Below are positions 55,997 through 64,000 of a DNA stretch of 64,000 nucleotides, piece by piece. A program made the translations under genes and the position numbers. The notes beneath the pieces are model-generated. The model had not been told where the DNA came from and searched no databases. It was given only the letters and a program-made list of their open reading frames with translations. Positions within the stretch are counted from its first letter, which is position 1; each line of letters starts with the position of its first letter. Origin of the DNA: Pseudoalteromonas shioyasakiensis (GTDB lineage Bacteria > Pseudomonadota > Gammaproteobacteria > Enterobacterales > Alteromonadaceae); assembly GCF_001550135.1 (NCBI RefSeq), contig NZ_LRUE01000013.1:62001-126000 (forward strand), given 5' to 3'.

Positions 55997-57580
55997 ATGT
56001 CTAATTTAACTACCGAAATTAATAAACGACGCACCTTTGCGATCATCTCGCACCCGGATGCGGGTAAAACCACTATTACAGAAAAAGTTCTGTTATTCGG
56101 ACAAGCGATTCAAAAAGCGGGTACCGTAAAGGGTCGTGGCTCAAACCAGCACGCAAAATCAGACTGGATGGAAATGGAAAAAGAACGTGGTATCTCGGTA
56201 ACTACGTCTGTTATGCAATTTCCTTACAATGAGCGTCTAGTTAACTTACTTGATACTCCAGGACACGAAGACTTCTCTGAAGATACTTATCGTACACTGA
56301 CAGCGGTTGACTCATGCCTAATGGTCATCGACGCAGCGAAAGGTGTTGAGGATCGTACTCGTAAATTAATGGAAGTAACACGCTTACGTACCACACCTAT
56401 CGTAACTTTCATGAATAAGTGTGACCGTGATATTCGTGATCCAATGGAGTTATTAGACGAAGTTGAAACTGAGCTAAACATTGCCTGTGCGCCGGTAACT
56501 TGGCCGATTGGTTGTGGTAAAGAGTTTAAAGGTGTGTACCACATCCACCGTGAAGAAACGATTTTGTATAGCACAGGTCAAGGCCACACAATTCAAGAAG
56601 TTCGCGTTATTAAAGGTTTAGATAACCCTGAGCTTGATACGGCGATTGGTAGCGAACTTGCTGAGCAGCTTCGTGAAGAGCTAGAGCTTGTCATTGGTGC
56701 ATCACACGAATTTGATTTAGATCTGTTCTTAGCTGGCGAATTATCACCAGTCTACTTTGGTACAGCACTTGGTAACTTTGGTGTGGACCATGTTCTTGAT
56801 GGCTTAACTGAGTGGGCTCCTGCGCCATTACCACGTGAAACAGAAGACCGCCAAGTTGCGGCAACTGAAGATAACTTCTCTGGTTTCGTATTTAAAATCC
56901 AAGCGAACATGGACCCTAAACACCGTGACCGTATCGCCTTTATGCGTATTGTATCTGGCAAATATAGCCAAGGTATGAAGATGAACCATGTGCGTATTGG
57001 TAAGCAAGTCAGTATTTCTGATGCGGTAACCTTCATGGCCGGTGATCGTGAGCGAGCGCAAGATGCTTACGCAGGTGACATCATTGGTTTACACAACCAC
57101 GGTACAATTCAAATTGGTGATACCTTCACGCAAGGTGAAAAAATGAAGTTTGGTGGTATTCCTAACTTCGCACCAGAATTATTCCGTCGTATTCGCTTAA
57201 AAGATCCATTAAAACAAAAGCAATTATTAAAAGGCTTAGTTCAGCTATCTGAAGAAGGTGCTGTGCAAGTATTTAGACCGCTTATCAATAACGACCTTAT
57301 CGTAGGTGCGGTCGGTGTACTACAGTTTGATGTGGTTGTTGCGCGCTTAAAAGCAGAATACAACGTTGATGCGATTTACGAAGGTGTGAGTGTTAACACT
57401 GCACGTTGGGTAAGCTCAGACGATACCAAAAAGCTTGAAGAGTTTAAGCGTAAGTGCGAAAGCAACTTAGCGCTTGATGGCGGCGATAACCTTACTTATA
57501 TCGCGCCAAGCCGTGTAAACCTAAACTTGTCGATGGAACGTTATCCAGATATCAAGTTTAACCACACGCGCGAAAACTAA
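55997..57580 (+). CDS. prfC: Peptide chain release factor 3
   Basis: 527 residues. GTPase that recycles RF1/RF2 after termination. G-domain motifs are HPDAGKTT (residues 19-26), [14 protein letters not shown] and NKCDR; RF3-typical [12 protein letters not shown] is present, which separates it from EF-G. C-terminal translation-factor domains follow. Divergent from the hybrid kinase gene and followed by argS. Confidence 0.96.
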   Translation: MSNLTTEINKRRTFAIISHPDAGKTTITEKVLLFGQAIQKAGTVKGRGSNQHAKSDWMEMEKERGISVTTSVMQFPYNERLVNLLDTPGHEDFSEDTYRTLTAVDSCLMVIDAAKGVEDRTRKLMEVTRLRTTPIVTFMNKCDRDIRDPMELLDEVETELNIACAPVTWPIGCGKEFKGVYHIHREETILYSTGQGHTIQEVRVIKGLDNPELDTAIGSELAEQLREELELVIGASHEFDLDLFLAGELSPVYFGTALGNFGVDHVLDGLTEWAPAPLPRETEDRQVAATEDNFSGFVFKIQANMDPKHRDRIAFMRIVSGKYSQGMKMNHVRIGKQVSISDAVTFMAGDRERAQDAYAGDIIGLHNHGTIQIGDTFTQGEKMKFGGIPNFAPELFRRIRLKDPLKQKQLLKGLVQLSEEGAVQVFRPLINNDLIVGAVGVLQFDVVVARLKAEYNVDAIYEGVSVNTARWVSSDDTKKLEEFKRKCESNLALDGGDNLTYIAPSRVNLNLSMERYPDIKFNHTREN

Positions 57581-57641
57581 TACGCTAAGTCTGCTTCAAA
57601 TTTAAGTGCCCGTACAGCGGGCCATAAAGGTAAAAATTACA

Positions 57642-59384
57642 ATGAATATTCGTACTCTTTTAATCGACAAAGCAATTGCTGCTATGGTTGCAGCAGGGTT
57701 ACCTGAAGACACTAACCCAGCGGTAACACAAAGCACACGCCCACAGTTTGGTGATTACCAAATCAATGGCGCGATGGGCGCGGCTAAAAAATTAAAATCA
57801 AACCCGCGTGAACTTGCACAAAAAATTATCGATAACCTAGACCTTGCTGATATCGCAGAAAAAACTGAAATCGCGGGCCCAGGTTTTATCAACATTCACT
57901 TAAAGCCTGAGTTTTTATCAGCTAGCTTAAAAGCGGCAAACGAAGACGAAAAGCTAGCAGTTGCGCCACATGCAACAGCACAAAAAGTAGTTGTTGATTA
58001 CTCATCACCTAACCTTGCTAAAGAAATGCACGTAGGTCATTTACGTTCAACCATCATTGGTGATGCAGTTGTTCGTGCTCTTGAGTTCCGTGGTGATGAA
58101 GTTGTTCGTCAAAACCACATGGGTGACTGGGGTACTCAGTTTGGTATGTTAATCGCGCATTTAGAAGATCAAATCAACCAAGGTGTAGACTTAGAGTCTG
58201 TAGCGCTGGCCGATCTTGAAACCTTCTACCGTGATGCGAAAAAACGCTTTGATGATGAAGAAGGGTTTGCCGACAAAGCCCGTAATTACGTTGTTAAATT
58301 ACAAGGCGGCGACGCACACTGTGAAAAACTTTGGAAGTTATTCATTGCCACTTCTGTAAAGCATTCTGAAGAAGTTTATAAGCGTCTAAACGTAACACTT
58401 ACGCAAGATGACATCATGGCAGAAAGTGCTTACAACAGTGAACTTGCAAACATCATCGCACTATTAAAAGATAAAGATATTGCTGTTGAGTCTGATGGTG
58501 CGCAAGTGGTGTTCTTAGATGAACTTGCTAATAAAGACGGCGAGCCTTCAGTGTTTATCGTACAGAAATCAGGTGGTGGTTTCTTATATGCAACAACTGA
58601 CTTAGCTGCTTGTGATTACCGTTCAAATAAATTGGGTGCTGATCGCATCTTAATCTTTGTAGATGCACGTCAAAGCTTACACTTCAATCAAGTTGAGCTA
58701 ACAGCACGTAAAGCAGGTTTATTACGTGATGAAACAAGTTATGAATTCTGCCCATTCGGCACCATGATGGGTGAAGACGGCAAGCCATTCAAAACTCGTA
58801 CTGGCGGTACCGTTAAACTTGCTGACTTACTTGAAGAGTCTATCACTCGTGCCGCAGCTAAGCTTGCTGAGCGTGAGTCAGATTTAAGCGACGAAGAGCG
58901 TAGCGAAATTGCCCGTAAAGTAGGTATTGGCGCAGTAAAATATGCGGATCTTTCTAAGCACCGTACTAGCGATTATATCTTCAACTGGGACACTATGCTG
59001 AGCTTTGAAGGTGCGACAGCGCCTTACCTACAATATGCATACACACGTGTTCGCAGTATTTTCCGTAAATCAGGTATCGATGCTGCCTCATTAACAGCAG
59101 ACGTTGCAATCAACGAGCCACAAGAAAAAGCGCTGGCACTTAAACTTCTTCAGTTAGAAGAAGTACTCGATTTAATGATCAGCGAAGCGACACCGCACGT
59201 ATTATGTGGATACCTATACGAACTAGCAAGCCTATACATGACGTTCTACGAAGCATGCCCAGTTCTAAAAGAAGGCGTAGAGCCAAGTGTTCGTGACAGC
59301 CGTTTAGTACTGTGTAATTTAGTTGCTAAGACACTGAAGTCAGGATTGGATCTTTTAGGTATCGAAGTCATGGAGCAAATGTAA
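57642..59384 (+). CDS. argS: Arginyl-tRNA synthetase
   Basis: 580 residues from the ATG at 57642 ([12 protein letters not shown]), with AAAGG upstream; a 12-residue extension from 57606 is unlikely. The N-terminal additional domain about 1-110, the HIGH-equivalent in [16 protein letters not shown], and a KMSKS-like region around [14 protein letters not shown], then the DALR anticodon-binding domain. Charges tRNA-Arg. It lies before a repeat-rich intergenic region. Confidence 0.97.
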   Translation: MNIRTLLIDKAIAAMVAAGLPEDTNPAVTQSTRPQFGDYQINGAMGAAKKLKSNPRELAQKIIDNLDLADIAEKTEIAGPGFINIHLKPEFLSASLKAANEDEKLAVAPHATAQKVVVDYSSPNLAKEMHVGHLRSTIIGDAVVRALEFRGDEVVRQNHMGDWGTQFGMLIAHLEDQINQGVDLESVALADLETFYRDAKKRFDDEEGFADKARNYVVKLQGGDAHCEKLWKLFIATSVKHSEEVYKRLNVTLTQDDIMAESAYNSELANIIALLKDKDIAVESDGAQVVFLDELANKDGEPSVFIVQKSGGGFLYATTDLAACDYRSNKLGADRILIFVDARQSLHFNQVELTARKAGLLRDETSYEFCPFGTMMGEDGKPFKTRTGGTVKLADLLEESITRAAAKLAERESDLSDEERSEIARKVGIGAVKYADLSKHRTSDYIFNWDTMLSFEGATAPYLQYAYTRVRSIFRKSGIDAASLTADVAINEPQEKALALKLLQLEEVLDLMISEATPHVLCGYLYELASLYMTFYEACPVLKEGVEPSVRDSRLVLCNLVAKTLKSGLDLLGIEVMEQM

Positions 59385-59415
59385 TCTGCTTCGTGTAGTT
59401 CGCTTTAGCTGCGTT

Positions 59416-59480
59416 AATGAGTTTATTTAGCCTAAGTCACATACAAAACACGTATGCTCCTTGGCATAAATAAACTCATT
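59416..59480. repeat. 14-bp inverted repeat after argS
   Basis: Perfect 14-base arms (59416-59429 and 59467-59480) with an additional GCC/GGC pair inside and a 37-base spacer. It begins 32 bp after argS and may serve as a transcript-end hairpin. The surrounding text looks like an intergenic repeat, but copy number was not checked. Confidence 0.7.
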
Positions 59481-59586
59481 GCCTTGCTAGCACTCCTACA
59501 CTTGCAGAAAGTTTAAGAACTCAAAGGGATAAGTCGGTTTTCCGCCTTGTCTTAGGCTAAACTACTTAGGTGAATTCTGCTTCGTA

Positions 59587-59614
59587 GGTTGGGCAGATCG
59601 TAGCGAAACCCAAC
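59587..59614. repeat. GTTGGG...CCCAAC hairpin repeat, copy 1
   Basis: Part of a repeat starting TTCGTAGGTTGGG (from 59581) and ending CGAAACCCAAC. Inverted GTTGGG and CCCAAC arms flank a 15-base centre. A second, nearly identical copy lies at 59698-59731. I recall similar GTTGGGTT-type hairpins in many Gram-negative intergenic regions. Confidence 0.7.
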
Positions 59615-59660
59615 ATAAATCGAAGGCCCTAGACTCTAGGCGCTAGGGGAGTAGCTTGTA

Positions 59661-59695
59661 GAACCTAGAACCTAGAACCTAGAACCTAGAGCCTA
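59661..59695. repeat. Heptamer tandem GAACCTA, five units
   Basis: Four perfect units and a fifth with one change (GAGCCTA). Non-coding. Confidence 0.9.
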
Positions 59696-59697
59696 GC

Positions 59698-59731
59698 TTC
59701 GTAGGTTGGGTAGAGCGCAGCGAAACCCAAC
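59698..59731. repeat. GTTGGG...CCCAAC hairpin repeat, copy 2
   Basis: Starts TTCGTAGGTTGGGTA and ends CGAAACCCAAC; GTTGGGT (59705-59711) pairs with ACCCAAC (59725-59731). It matches copy 1 at most positions. Confidence 0.7.
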
Positions 59732-59764
59732 AAAATTGACAGCTCAACAACCTTGATTAATCTT

Positions 59765-59834
59765 TAGCTGATAGCTGATAGCTGATAGCTGATAGCTGAT
59801 AGCTGATAGCTGATAGCTGATAGCTGATAGCTGA
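59765..59834. repeat. Heptamer tandem TAGCTGA, ten perfect units, upstream of pdxH
   Basis: Ten identical 7-base units followed by a partial unit, ending 22 bp before the pdxH ATG. A perfect array of this length is prone to slipped-strand copy-number change. The heptamer has stop triplets in its frames on the plus strand, so it lies in the leader or promoter rather than in the coding region. Confidence 0.95.
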
Positions 59835-59856
59835 TAGTAGCGATAGAGGGAATTTT

Positions 59857-60495
59857 ATGAAACTTGAAGATATTCGCCGTGAATATTTACAGGATGGTTT
59901 ATCTGAAGATATGCTTGATGCGTCTCCAATCAAGCAGTTTGAAAAATGGCTTGAGCAAGCTGTTGCCACTAATTTGCCTGATCCTACGGCGATGGTCGTC
60001 GCAACGGTTGATGAACATGGTCAGCCTTCACAGCGTATTGTGCTGTTAAAGCATCTTGATGAAAATGGCTTTGTGTTTTTTACCAATACCGGCTCGCGCA
60101 AAGCGCAGGAGCTTAAAGGTAATAACAAAATTTCTCTGCACTTTCCGTGGCACCACATGGAGCGACAAGTCATAGTCTACGGCGAAGCTAAACCCTTACC
60201 AACAACTGCTGTGGCTAAGTACTTTTTATCACGTCCTAAAGAAAGTCAGTTAGCTGCATGGGCATCTCAGCAAAGTCGTCCTGTGTCATCGCGTAAGGTA
60301 CTAATGGAAACATTTGCGAAAATGAAGCAAAAGTTTTCAGAGGGTGAAATTCCACTGCCTGATTTTTGGGGAGGCTACTGTGTTGAGCCTACTAAAATCG
60401 AATTTTGGCAAGGTGGGGCACACCGCTTACACGACCGCTTTATGTATCAACGCCAAGCCGACGGTAGTTGGCAGTTTGGTCGTTTAAATCCGTAA
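59857..60495 (+). CDS. pdxH: Pyridoxamine/pyridoxine 5'-phosphate oxidase
   Basis: 212 residues, FMN-dependent, making pyridoxal phosphate. Family landmarks are [44 protein letters not shown] and the C-terminal [13 protein letters not shown] plus W-x-x-x-RLNP end. Ribosome binding site GAGGGA lies seven bases upstream, just past the heptamer array. The stop TAA abuts the ATG of the next gene, so the two form an operon. Confidence 0.96.
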   Translation: MKLEDIRREYLQDGLSEDMLDASPIKQFEKWLEQAVATNLPDPTAMVVATVDEHGQPSQRIVLLKHLDENGFVFFTNTGSRKAQELKGNNKISLHFPWHHMERQVIVYGEAKPLPTTAVAKYFLSRPKESQLAAWASQQSRPVSSRKVLMETFAKMKQKFSEGEIPLPDFWGGYCVEPTKIEFWQGGAHRLHDRFMYQRQADGSWQFGRLNP

Positions 60496-61269
60496 ATGCG
60501 TTTTATCGATTCCCACTGCCACCTTGATTTTGGCGAATTTGATGAGACTCGCACAGAGCTCATCAAGGCATGCAAGCAAGTAGGGATCGAGCATTTTATT
60601 GTGCCGGGTGTGAGCTTGGCACAATCTACAAAACTATTCTCTTTTGCTAAATCAGAGCCAAGTATTTCAGTTGCTTTAGGCTTACATCCTTATTTTTTAT
60701 CTGACCACCAAACTCATCACCTCGCTGAACTAGAGCAATTAGCGAAAACCCATACTGGGCAGTTTATTGCCATCGGTGAGTGCGGACTTGATCGCAGTAT
60801 CGACAACCTCGATAAACAAACGCAGCTTTTTGAAGGGCAGATAGAGCTTGCCAACCAACTCGCTTTACCACTGATTGTACATCACAGACAAAGCCATGAC
60901 TTAATTGCTCGCTCATTTAAGCGCTGCAAGCCAAAGTATGGAGGTGTTATTCATGCCTTTTCAGGTTCAGAGCAACAAGCTCATAGTTATATTAAACAAG
61001 GGTTTAAGCTTGGTGTTGGTGGCGTGATTAGTTACCCGCGCGCTGCTAAAACTCGTAAAGTTATAAGTACAATTGAACCCCAGTATTTAGTGCTTGAAAC
61101 CGACTCGCCATCAATGCCGCTAGCTGGTTTTCAAGGGCAGATTAATACACCACTTAAGGTGCGCGATGTGTTTGCTCATCTATGTGAACTTAAAGGCGTT
61201 ACAGGCGATACAAAGCAGCAATTGGCTGCTAAACTCTATGATTCTTGCTCTGCACTTTTTTTGATGTAA
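60496..61269 (+). CDS. TatD-family metal-dependent hydrolase
   Basis: 257 residues. Starts MRFIDSHCHLDFGEFDE with the H-x-H of the TatD TIM-barrel, then GECGLDRS (Glu ligand), LPLIVHHRQSHD, VIHAFSGSEQQA and LETDSPSMPLAG. Members are Mg-dependent DNases. The general pattern, including FIDSHCHLDF, resembles YjjV. The ATG follows the pdxH stop directly. The last 34 bp overlap the convergent smp gene. Confidence 0.9.
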   Translation: MRFIDSHCHLDFGEFDETRTELIKACKQVGIEHFIVPGVSLAQSTKLFSFAKSEPSISVALGLHPYFLSDHQTHHLAELEQLAKTHTGQFIAIGECGLDRSIDNLDKQTQLFEGQIELANQLALPLIVHHRQSHDLIARSFKRCKPKYGGVIHAFSGSEQQAHSYIKQGFKLGVGGVISYPRAAKTRKVISTIEPQYLVLETDSPSMPLAGFQGQINTPLKVRDVFAHLCELKGVTGDTKQQLAAKLYDSCSALFLM

Positions 61270-61862
61270 CGGTTGATTTGCCAGTGTTTTAAGCCGCGGC
61301 CTAACTGCCAAGTAAAAATACAGGTGATCACTAACATTAATAACACTTGGCGACCTAAATCATGAAAACTACTGTGGCTGGTCGCAATAGAAGCCTGCGT
61401 TAAATAGGTAATCGACACAAAACCAATTGGCCTTTCATCATCACTTATCACCGGTTCTACAAATGGAGTTTTAAGTTTGCTGATACCCGGCGTTGAGTCG
61501 GGTAATAAACCAAAAGTGTGGTGACTTTGCCAATTATCGCTGGCCGCAATTTGAATACCTTGTTGATCGTAAATCGTTGCCGCTAACACATACTCATCTT
61601 CAGCAATATGATTACATAGTGCATTTAACTCTGGTTTGTTTTTTTCTTGCAGCGGGGTTTTTGCATTTAATGCCATAAACTTGGTTAAGCTTATCGCGGT
61701 GCTGTCAGCACTATCATAAAGTAATTGGTGGCTTTGAAAGCTACTATTCATGGCAACCCAACTTAACAGCACAAAACAGGCTGCAGCCAAGCTCAAGCGC
61801 ACAACACGTTGGCGATAAGTGGCTGAAAAGGGAATTTTAAGTTGGTTATTTTTCATAGTCAC
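61236..61862 (-). CDS. smp: Smp/YtjB-like membrane protein
   Basis: 208 residues. N-terminal membrane helix about 22-40, a periplasmic region with a degenerate Cache-like pattern (LAATIYDQQGIQIAASDNW, PIGFVSITYLTQ), and a second helix about 170-188. E. coli smp (ytjB) lies divergent to serB, exactly as here. Function not well established. The 3' end overlaps the TatD-like gene by 34 bp. Confidence 0.78.
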   Translation of the reverse strand: MTMKNNQLKIPFSATYRQRVVRLSLAAACFVLLSWVAMNSSFQSHQLLYDSADSTAISLTKFMALNAKTPLQEKNKPELNALCNHIAEDEYVLAATIYDQQGIQIAASDNWQSHHTFGLLPDSTPGISKLKTPFVEPVISDDERPIGFVSITYLTQASIATSHSSFHDLGRQVLLMLVITCIFTWQLGRGLKHWQINRYIKKSAEQES

Positions 61863-61981
61863 CGTATACGTTACTGACAGCTTTTAAATTTGATGGTACA
61901 ACATGATAACTTTAACAGCCCCTTGAGTGCGAGTGCCAAATGCACGACCAAGGACAGACATAAGTCTAATGTGGAGCCACT

Positions 61982-63001
61982 ATGTCACAGCTTAGCTTAG
62001 CTGCTACACCTTCAGCAAATTTAGCAGAACAAATCAGCCTAAATTGCTGGTATAAAATTGAAAACAAACACCTTATTACAACAGACTTTACGCCAAAAGC
62101 AAATCAAGGCGTGTTCAGTGTTGCCTTTGGTAATGAGCTTAATGCTGAGCAATTACTTGCTATTAGCGATTTTTTAGCAGCGCAAGGGTTTAGCAATTTA
62201 TCGCTTTGTTGTTATCAGCCAATCTCAGACATGCCAGTAGCGTGGAGCTTTCATAGCGATACAACAACAGCACTAAGCCCTTTGGTATTAGTTGAGTTTG
62301 CTAAGCAATTGGGTATTCAATTGGTGCAATTAACTAATCCACCAACAGTGAATGAACCAGGTTTATTGCTGATGGATATGGACTCAACAGCCATTACTAT
62401 TGAGTGTATCGATGAAATTGCGCGTCTTGCCGATGTGTATGATGAAGTTGCTGCTGTGACCGCGCAAGCAATGGCTGGTCAGCTAGACTTTGCACAAAGC
62501 TTAAAACAGCGTGTCGCGAAGCTTGAGGGCATCGATGTAGACTTAATTGATGGCTTAAAAGCGCGTTTACCGCTAATGCCGGGCGTGAGTGAGTTATGCC
62601 AATACCTAAAAACGCATAACTGGCATTTAGCTATTGCATCAGGTGGTTTTGTGCCATTTGCTGAGCAAGTACAGTCACTGCTAGATTTAGATGAAGTGCA
62701 CGCCAATACCCTTGAATTCAAAGATAATCGTTTAACAGGCAAGGTCATAGGCACGATTGTTGATGCTGAGGAAAAAGCCCGTGTACTTAAACGAATCGAA
62801 CAAAAGCTTACCTTAAACAACCGCCAAACTGTTGCTATGGGTGATGGTGCGAACGATTTGAAAATGATGGCTGCGGCAGGGCTTGGTGTTGCTGTGCATG
62901 GTAAACCTAAAGTAGTTGAGCAAGCACAAACTGCAATTAATGAAGGCTCATTACTGCAAGTTGCTTACTTACTCTCTCTACCGTTAGATTACTCGCTTTA
63001 A
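61982..63001 (+). CDS. serB: Phosphoserine phosphatase
   Basis: 339 residues. HAD-fold: nucleophile Asp in LLMDMDSTAITIECIDE (near residue 130), IASGGFVPFAEQV with Ser of motif II, the later motif III Lys and GDGANDLKMMAAAGLGVAVHGKP. Final step of serine synthesis. The N-terminal about 110 residues correspond to the divergent ACT-like region of gammaproteobacterial SerB. Divergent from smp as in E. coli. Its end overlaps the PilZ gene by 18 bp. Confidence 0.96.
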   Translation: MSQLSLAATPSANLAEQISLNCWYKIENKHLITTDFTPKANQGVFSVAFGNELNAEQLLAISDFLAAQGFSNLSLCCYQPISDMPVAWSFHSDTTTALSPLVLVEFAKQLGIQLVQLTNPPTVNEPGLLLMDMDSTAITIECIDEIARLADVYDEVAAVTAQAMAGQLDFAQSLKQRVAKLEGIDVDLIDGLKARLPLMPGVSELCQYLKTHNWHLAIASGGFVPFAEQVQSLLDLDEVHANTLEFKDNRLTGKVIGTIVDAEEKARVLKRIEQKLTLNNRQTVAMGDGANDLKMMAAAGLGVAVHGKPKVVEQAQTAINEGSLLQVAYLLSLPLDYSL

Positions 63002-64000
63002 CCAAGTCGCTTTGCGTTTACTCATTTCATTGATCAGCCTTCGGTCAATATCAAAATGGGTAAGCGCTTCTTCGGTTATATCAATTAAATCACCCACACC
63101 AGCTACTGCCCATAGCGCTTCCTCTAAGTCTTTCGCTTTATGTAATGCATACTGGCTAATGTATTTGAGTTCATTCGCTAAGTAATCAATATCAGGGCGA
63201 CCAGTTCGTGATACATATAAACGAAATACAAAGACTAAATCGTTTTTCAGCGCTTTTTTCACAAACAAAGTTTGTGGTTTGTAATCATCTTCACTAATAC
63301 AGCGGCTGGTAATTGCATCGCTTATTTCGGCTTGGCGCGGATCAAAGCGAACAAATAGAGTAAATGGCAGAGGTGGATCTTGGCGACTACGGTCTTTGAT
63401 CAACGGGGTGATTACTTCTGTAATTTGATCCGTTGATAAGAATCCGTCGATGCTGGTTGTTTCGTTCAATAACGCAAAATTTTGTAGTAGTACATGAAGA
63501 GGGCTTGGATATAAGCCTTGGCCAATAGCGCCAGCTTTAAAGTGGGCAGCTTCTTTATGTAAATAAAACGGGAATTGGCATACGCTTTTGGTCACCATAT
63601 TTCTGAGTGCAGTTGATAGCCCCGGAATTTTAGGGGTTTCTTCACAAACACGTAATTTGTCTTTGTTGTTATCGATTAATACGGTGAAAAACTTAATCGC
63701 CATATGCGGTAAGTCACCAACTTTATGCACTTTTAAATTTACCGTTGTCAGTGATTTACTTATAGCCATTACTTCATAAGCCAGATTTGTTAAATCGTGC
63801 TTTTTGGTAATTTTTTGCAAATCAGGCAAGTTTAGTTTGATGATATCGCCTTTTTTGAACTCAACCGGTTGGTCGCATTCAATTTGCAAGCCCATCACAG
63901 ATAAATCACGAGTATGGCCTGTAATTGATTGCTCATGATGTTCAATGCTGATAGCTGTTTTGTATAAATAGCGTTTATGAGCACGAAGGTTCACATACTC
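62984..64000 (-). CDS. PilZ-domain c-di-GMP-binding protein (5' end outside the window)
   Basis: At least 339 codons, and the frame stays open to the right edge, so the true start may lie outside; the GTG at 63994 is an internal possibility. The visible part has a PilZ-type domain about 5-110 (LRAHKRYLYKTAISIEHHE with RxxxR, later TRDLSVMGLQIECD containing D-x-S-x-x-G) and a C-terminal region of unknown function. The position next to serB matches V. cholerae plzC. Would act as a c-di-GMP effector, fitting the GGDEF proteins in this window. Confidence 0.8.
   Translation of the reverse strand, partial: EYVNLRAHKRYLYKTAISIEHHEQSITGHTRDLSVMGLQIECDQPVEFKKGDIIKLNLPDLQKITKKHDLTNLAYEVMAISKSLTTVNLKVHKVGDLPHMAIKFFTVLIDNNKDKLRVCEETPKIPGLSTALRNMVTKSVCQFPFYLHKEAAHFKAGAIGQGLYPSPLHVLLQNFALLNETTSIDGFLSTDQITEVITPLIKDRSRQDPPLPFTLFVRFDPRQAEISDAITSRCISEDDYKPQTLFVKKALKNDLVFVFRLYVSRTGRPDIDYLANELKYISQYALHKAKDLEEALWAVAGVGDLIDITEEALTHFDIDRRLINEMSKRKATWLKRVI

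Larger units (their letters stand above)
59385..59856. other. 472-bp intergenic mosaic of repeats
   Basis: No real gene. In order it holds a long inverted repeat (59416-59480), a GTTGGG-type hairpin repeat (59587-59614), a CTAG-rich patch, a five-unit heptamer tandem (59661-59695), a second GTTGGG hairpin (59704-59731) and a ten-unit heptamer tandem (59765-59834) that ends 22 bp before the pdxH start. Confidence 0.85.

Noticed and set aside
59661..59834. Tandem arrays considered as a CRISPR
   Set aside because: Units are 7 bp with no spacers, and no cas genes are present.
59757..59969. Minus-strand ORF of 70 codons with repeated LSAISYQ
   Set aside because: The repeated peptide is only the translation of the TAGCTGA heptamer array and the antisense of pdxH; no ribosome binding site.

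Overview
The window is chromosomal DNA from a marine gammaproteobacterium, most likely Pseudoalteromonas or a close relative in the Alteromonadales. The evidence is gene content and order: sfsA-dksA-gluQRS, guaB-guaA followed by tRNA-Trp, holD-rimI, smp divergent from serB, a GlrK/QseG/GlrR-type operon, the proteobacterial dedicated sortase system, DUF3019 and DUF3581 genes, low GC, and many surface proteins. Genus is inferred from remembered family distribution; no search was run. Most of the window is ordinary core chromosome, densely coding on both strands, without rRNA, CRISPR, prophage or a complete insertion sequence.

Layout. 1-4 kb: the stringent-response/housekeeping block gluQRS (cut by the window edge), dksA and sfsA on the minus strand, then pepB and a phosphoribosyltransferase on the plus strand. 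4-10.3 kb: a large lipoprotein of unknown function, a Crp-like regulator with a perfect palindrome just upstream of its start, a small membrane protein, a secreted amidohydrolase, and four consecutive small exported EF-hand proteins. 10.6-14.4 kb: histidine kinase, lipoprotein and sigma-54 activator in the order of E. coli glrK-qseG-glrR, then a DUF1543 gene whose stop codon lies in a MITE-like repeat. 15.2-21.6 kb: the dedicated sortase system, with response regulator and kinase divergent from an OmpA-like protein, a VIT/vWA sortase substrate and a class GN sortase. 21.5-26.7 kb: an EamA transporter, proB, a diguanylate cyclase, a glutaredoxin-like protein and gltX.

26.7-36 kb: a gene remnant, a 1773-residue S8 protease with a GlyGly-CTERM-like tail, and a module of a MipA/OmpV outer-membrane protein facing a DUF3019 protein and a two-component pair. 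36.5-44.6 kb: a DUF3581 protein, a DEAD-box helicase, two GGDEF proteins, an MTHFR-like protein and an M16 lipoprotein peptidase. 44.7-46 kb: a compact cassette of three small proteins, each with one predicted C-terminal or sole membrane helix (one is an XRE-type regulator, one only 31 residues), preceded by repeated TGTCATAT octamers. 46-53 kb: cysE, a coiled-coil protein, xseA, guaBA, tRNA-Trp, holD-like, rimI. 53-64 kb: a hybrid kinase, prfC, argS, a 470-bp mosaic of repeats ending in ten perfect heptamers just before pdxH, then pdxH, a tatD-family gene, smp, serB and a PilZ protein cut by the right edge.

Themes. Several envelope-directed systems carry their own signal transduction (sortase with its TCS, MipA/DUF3019 with its TCS, GlrK/R with a lipoprotein). 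C-di-GMP signalling is represented by three GGDEF proteins and one PilZ protein. Two different C-terminal surface-sorting signals (LPXTG-like and GlyGly-CTERM-like) occur within 12 kb. The best candidates for poorly described biology are the dedicated sortase locus, the small-membrane-protein/XRE cassette with its octamer repeats, the EF-hand cluster, and the heptamer tract in front of pdxH.
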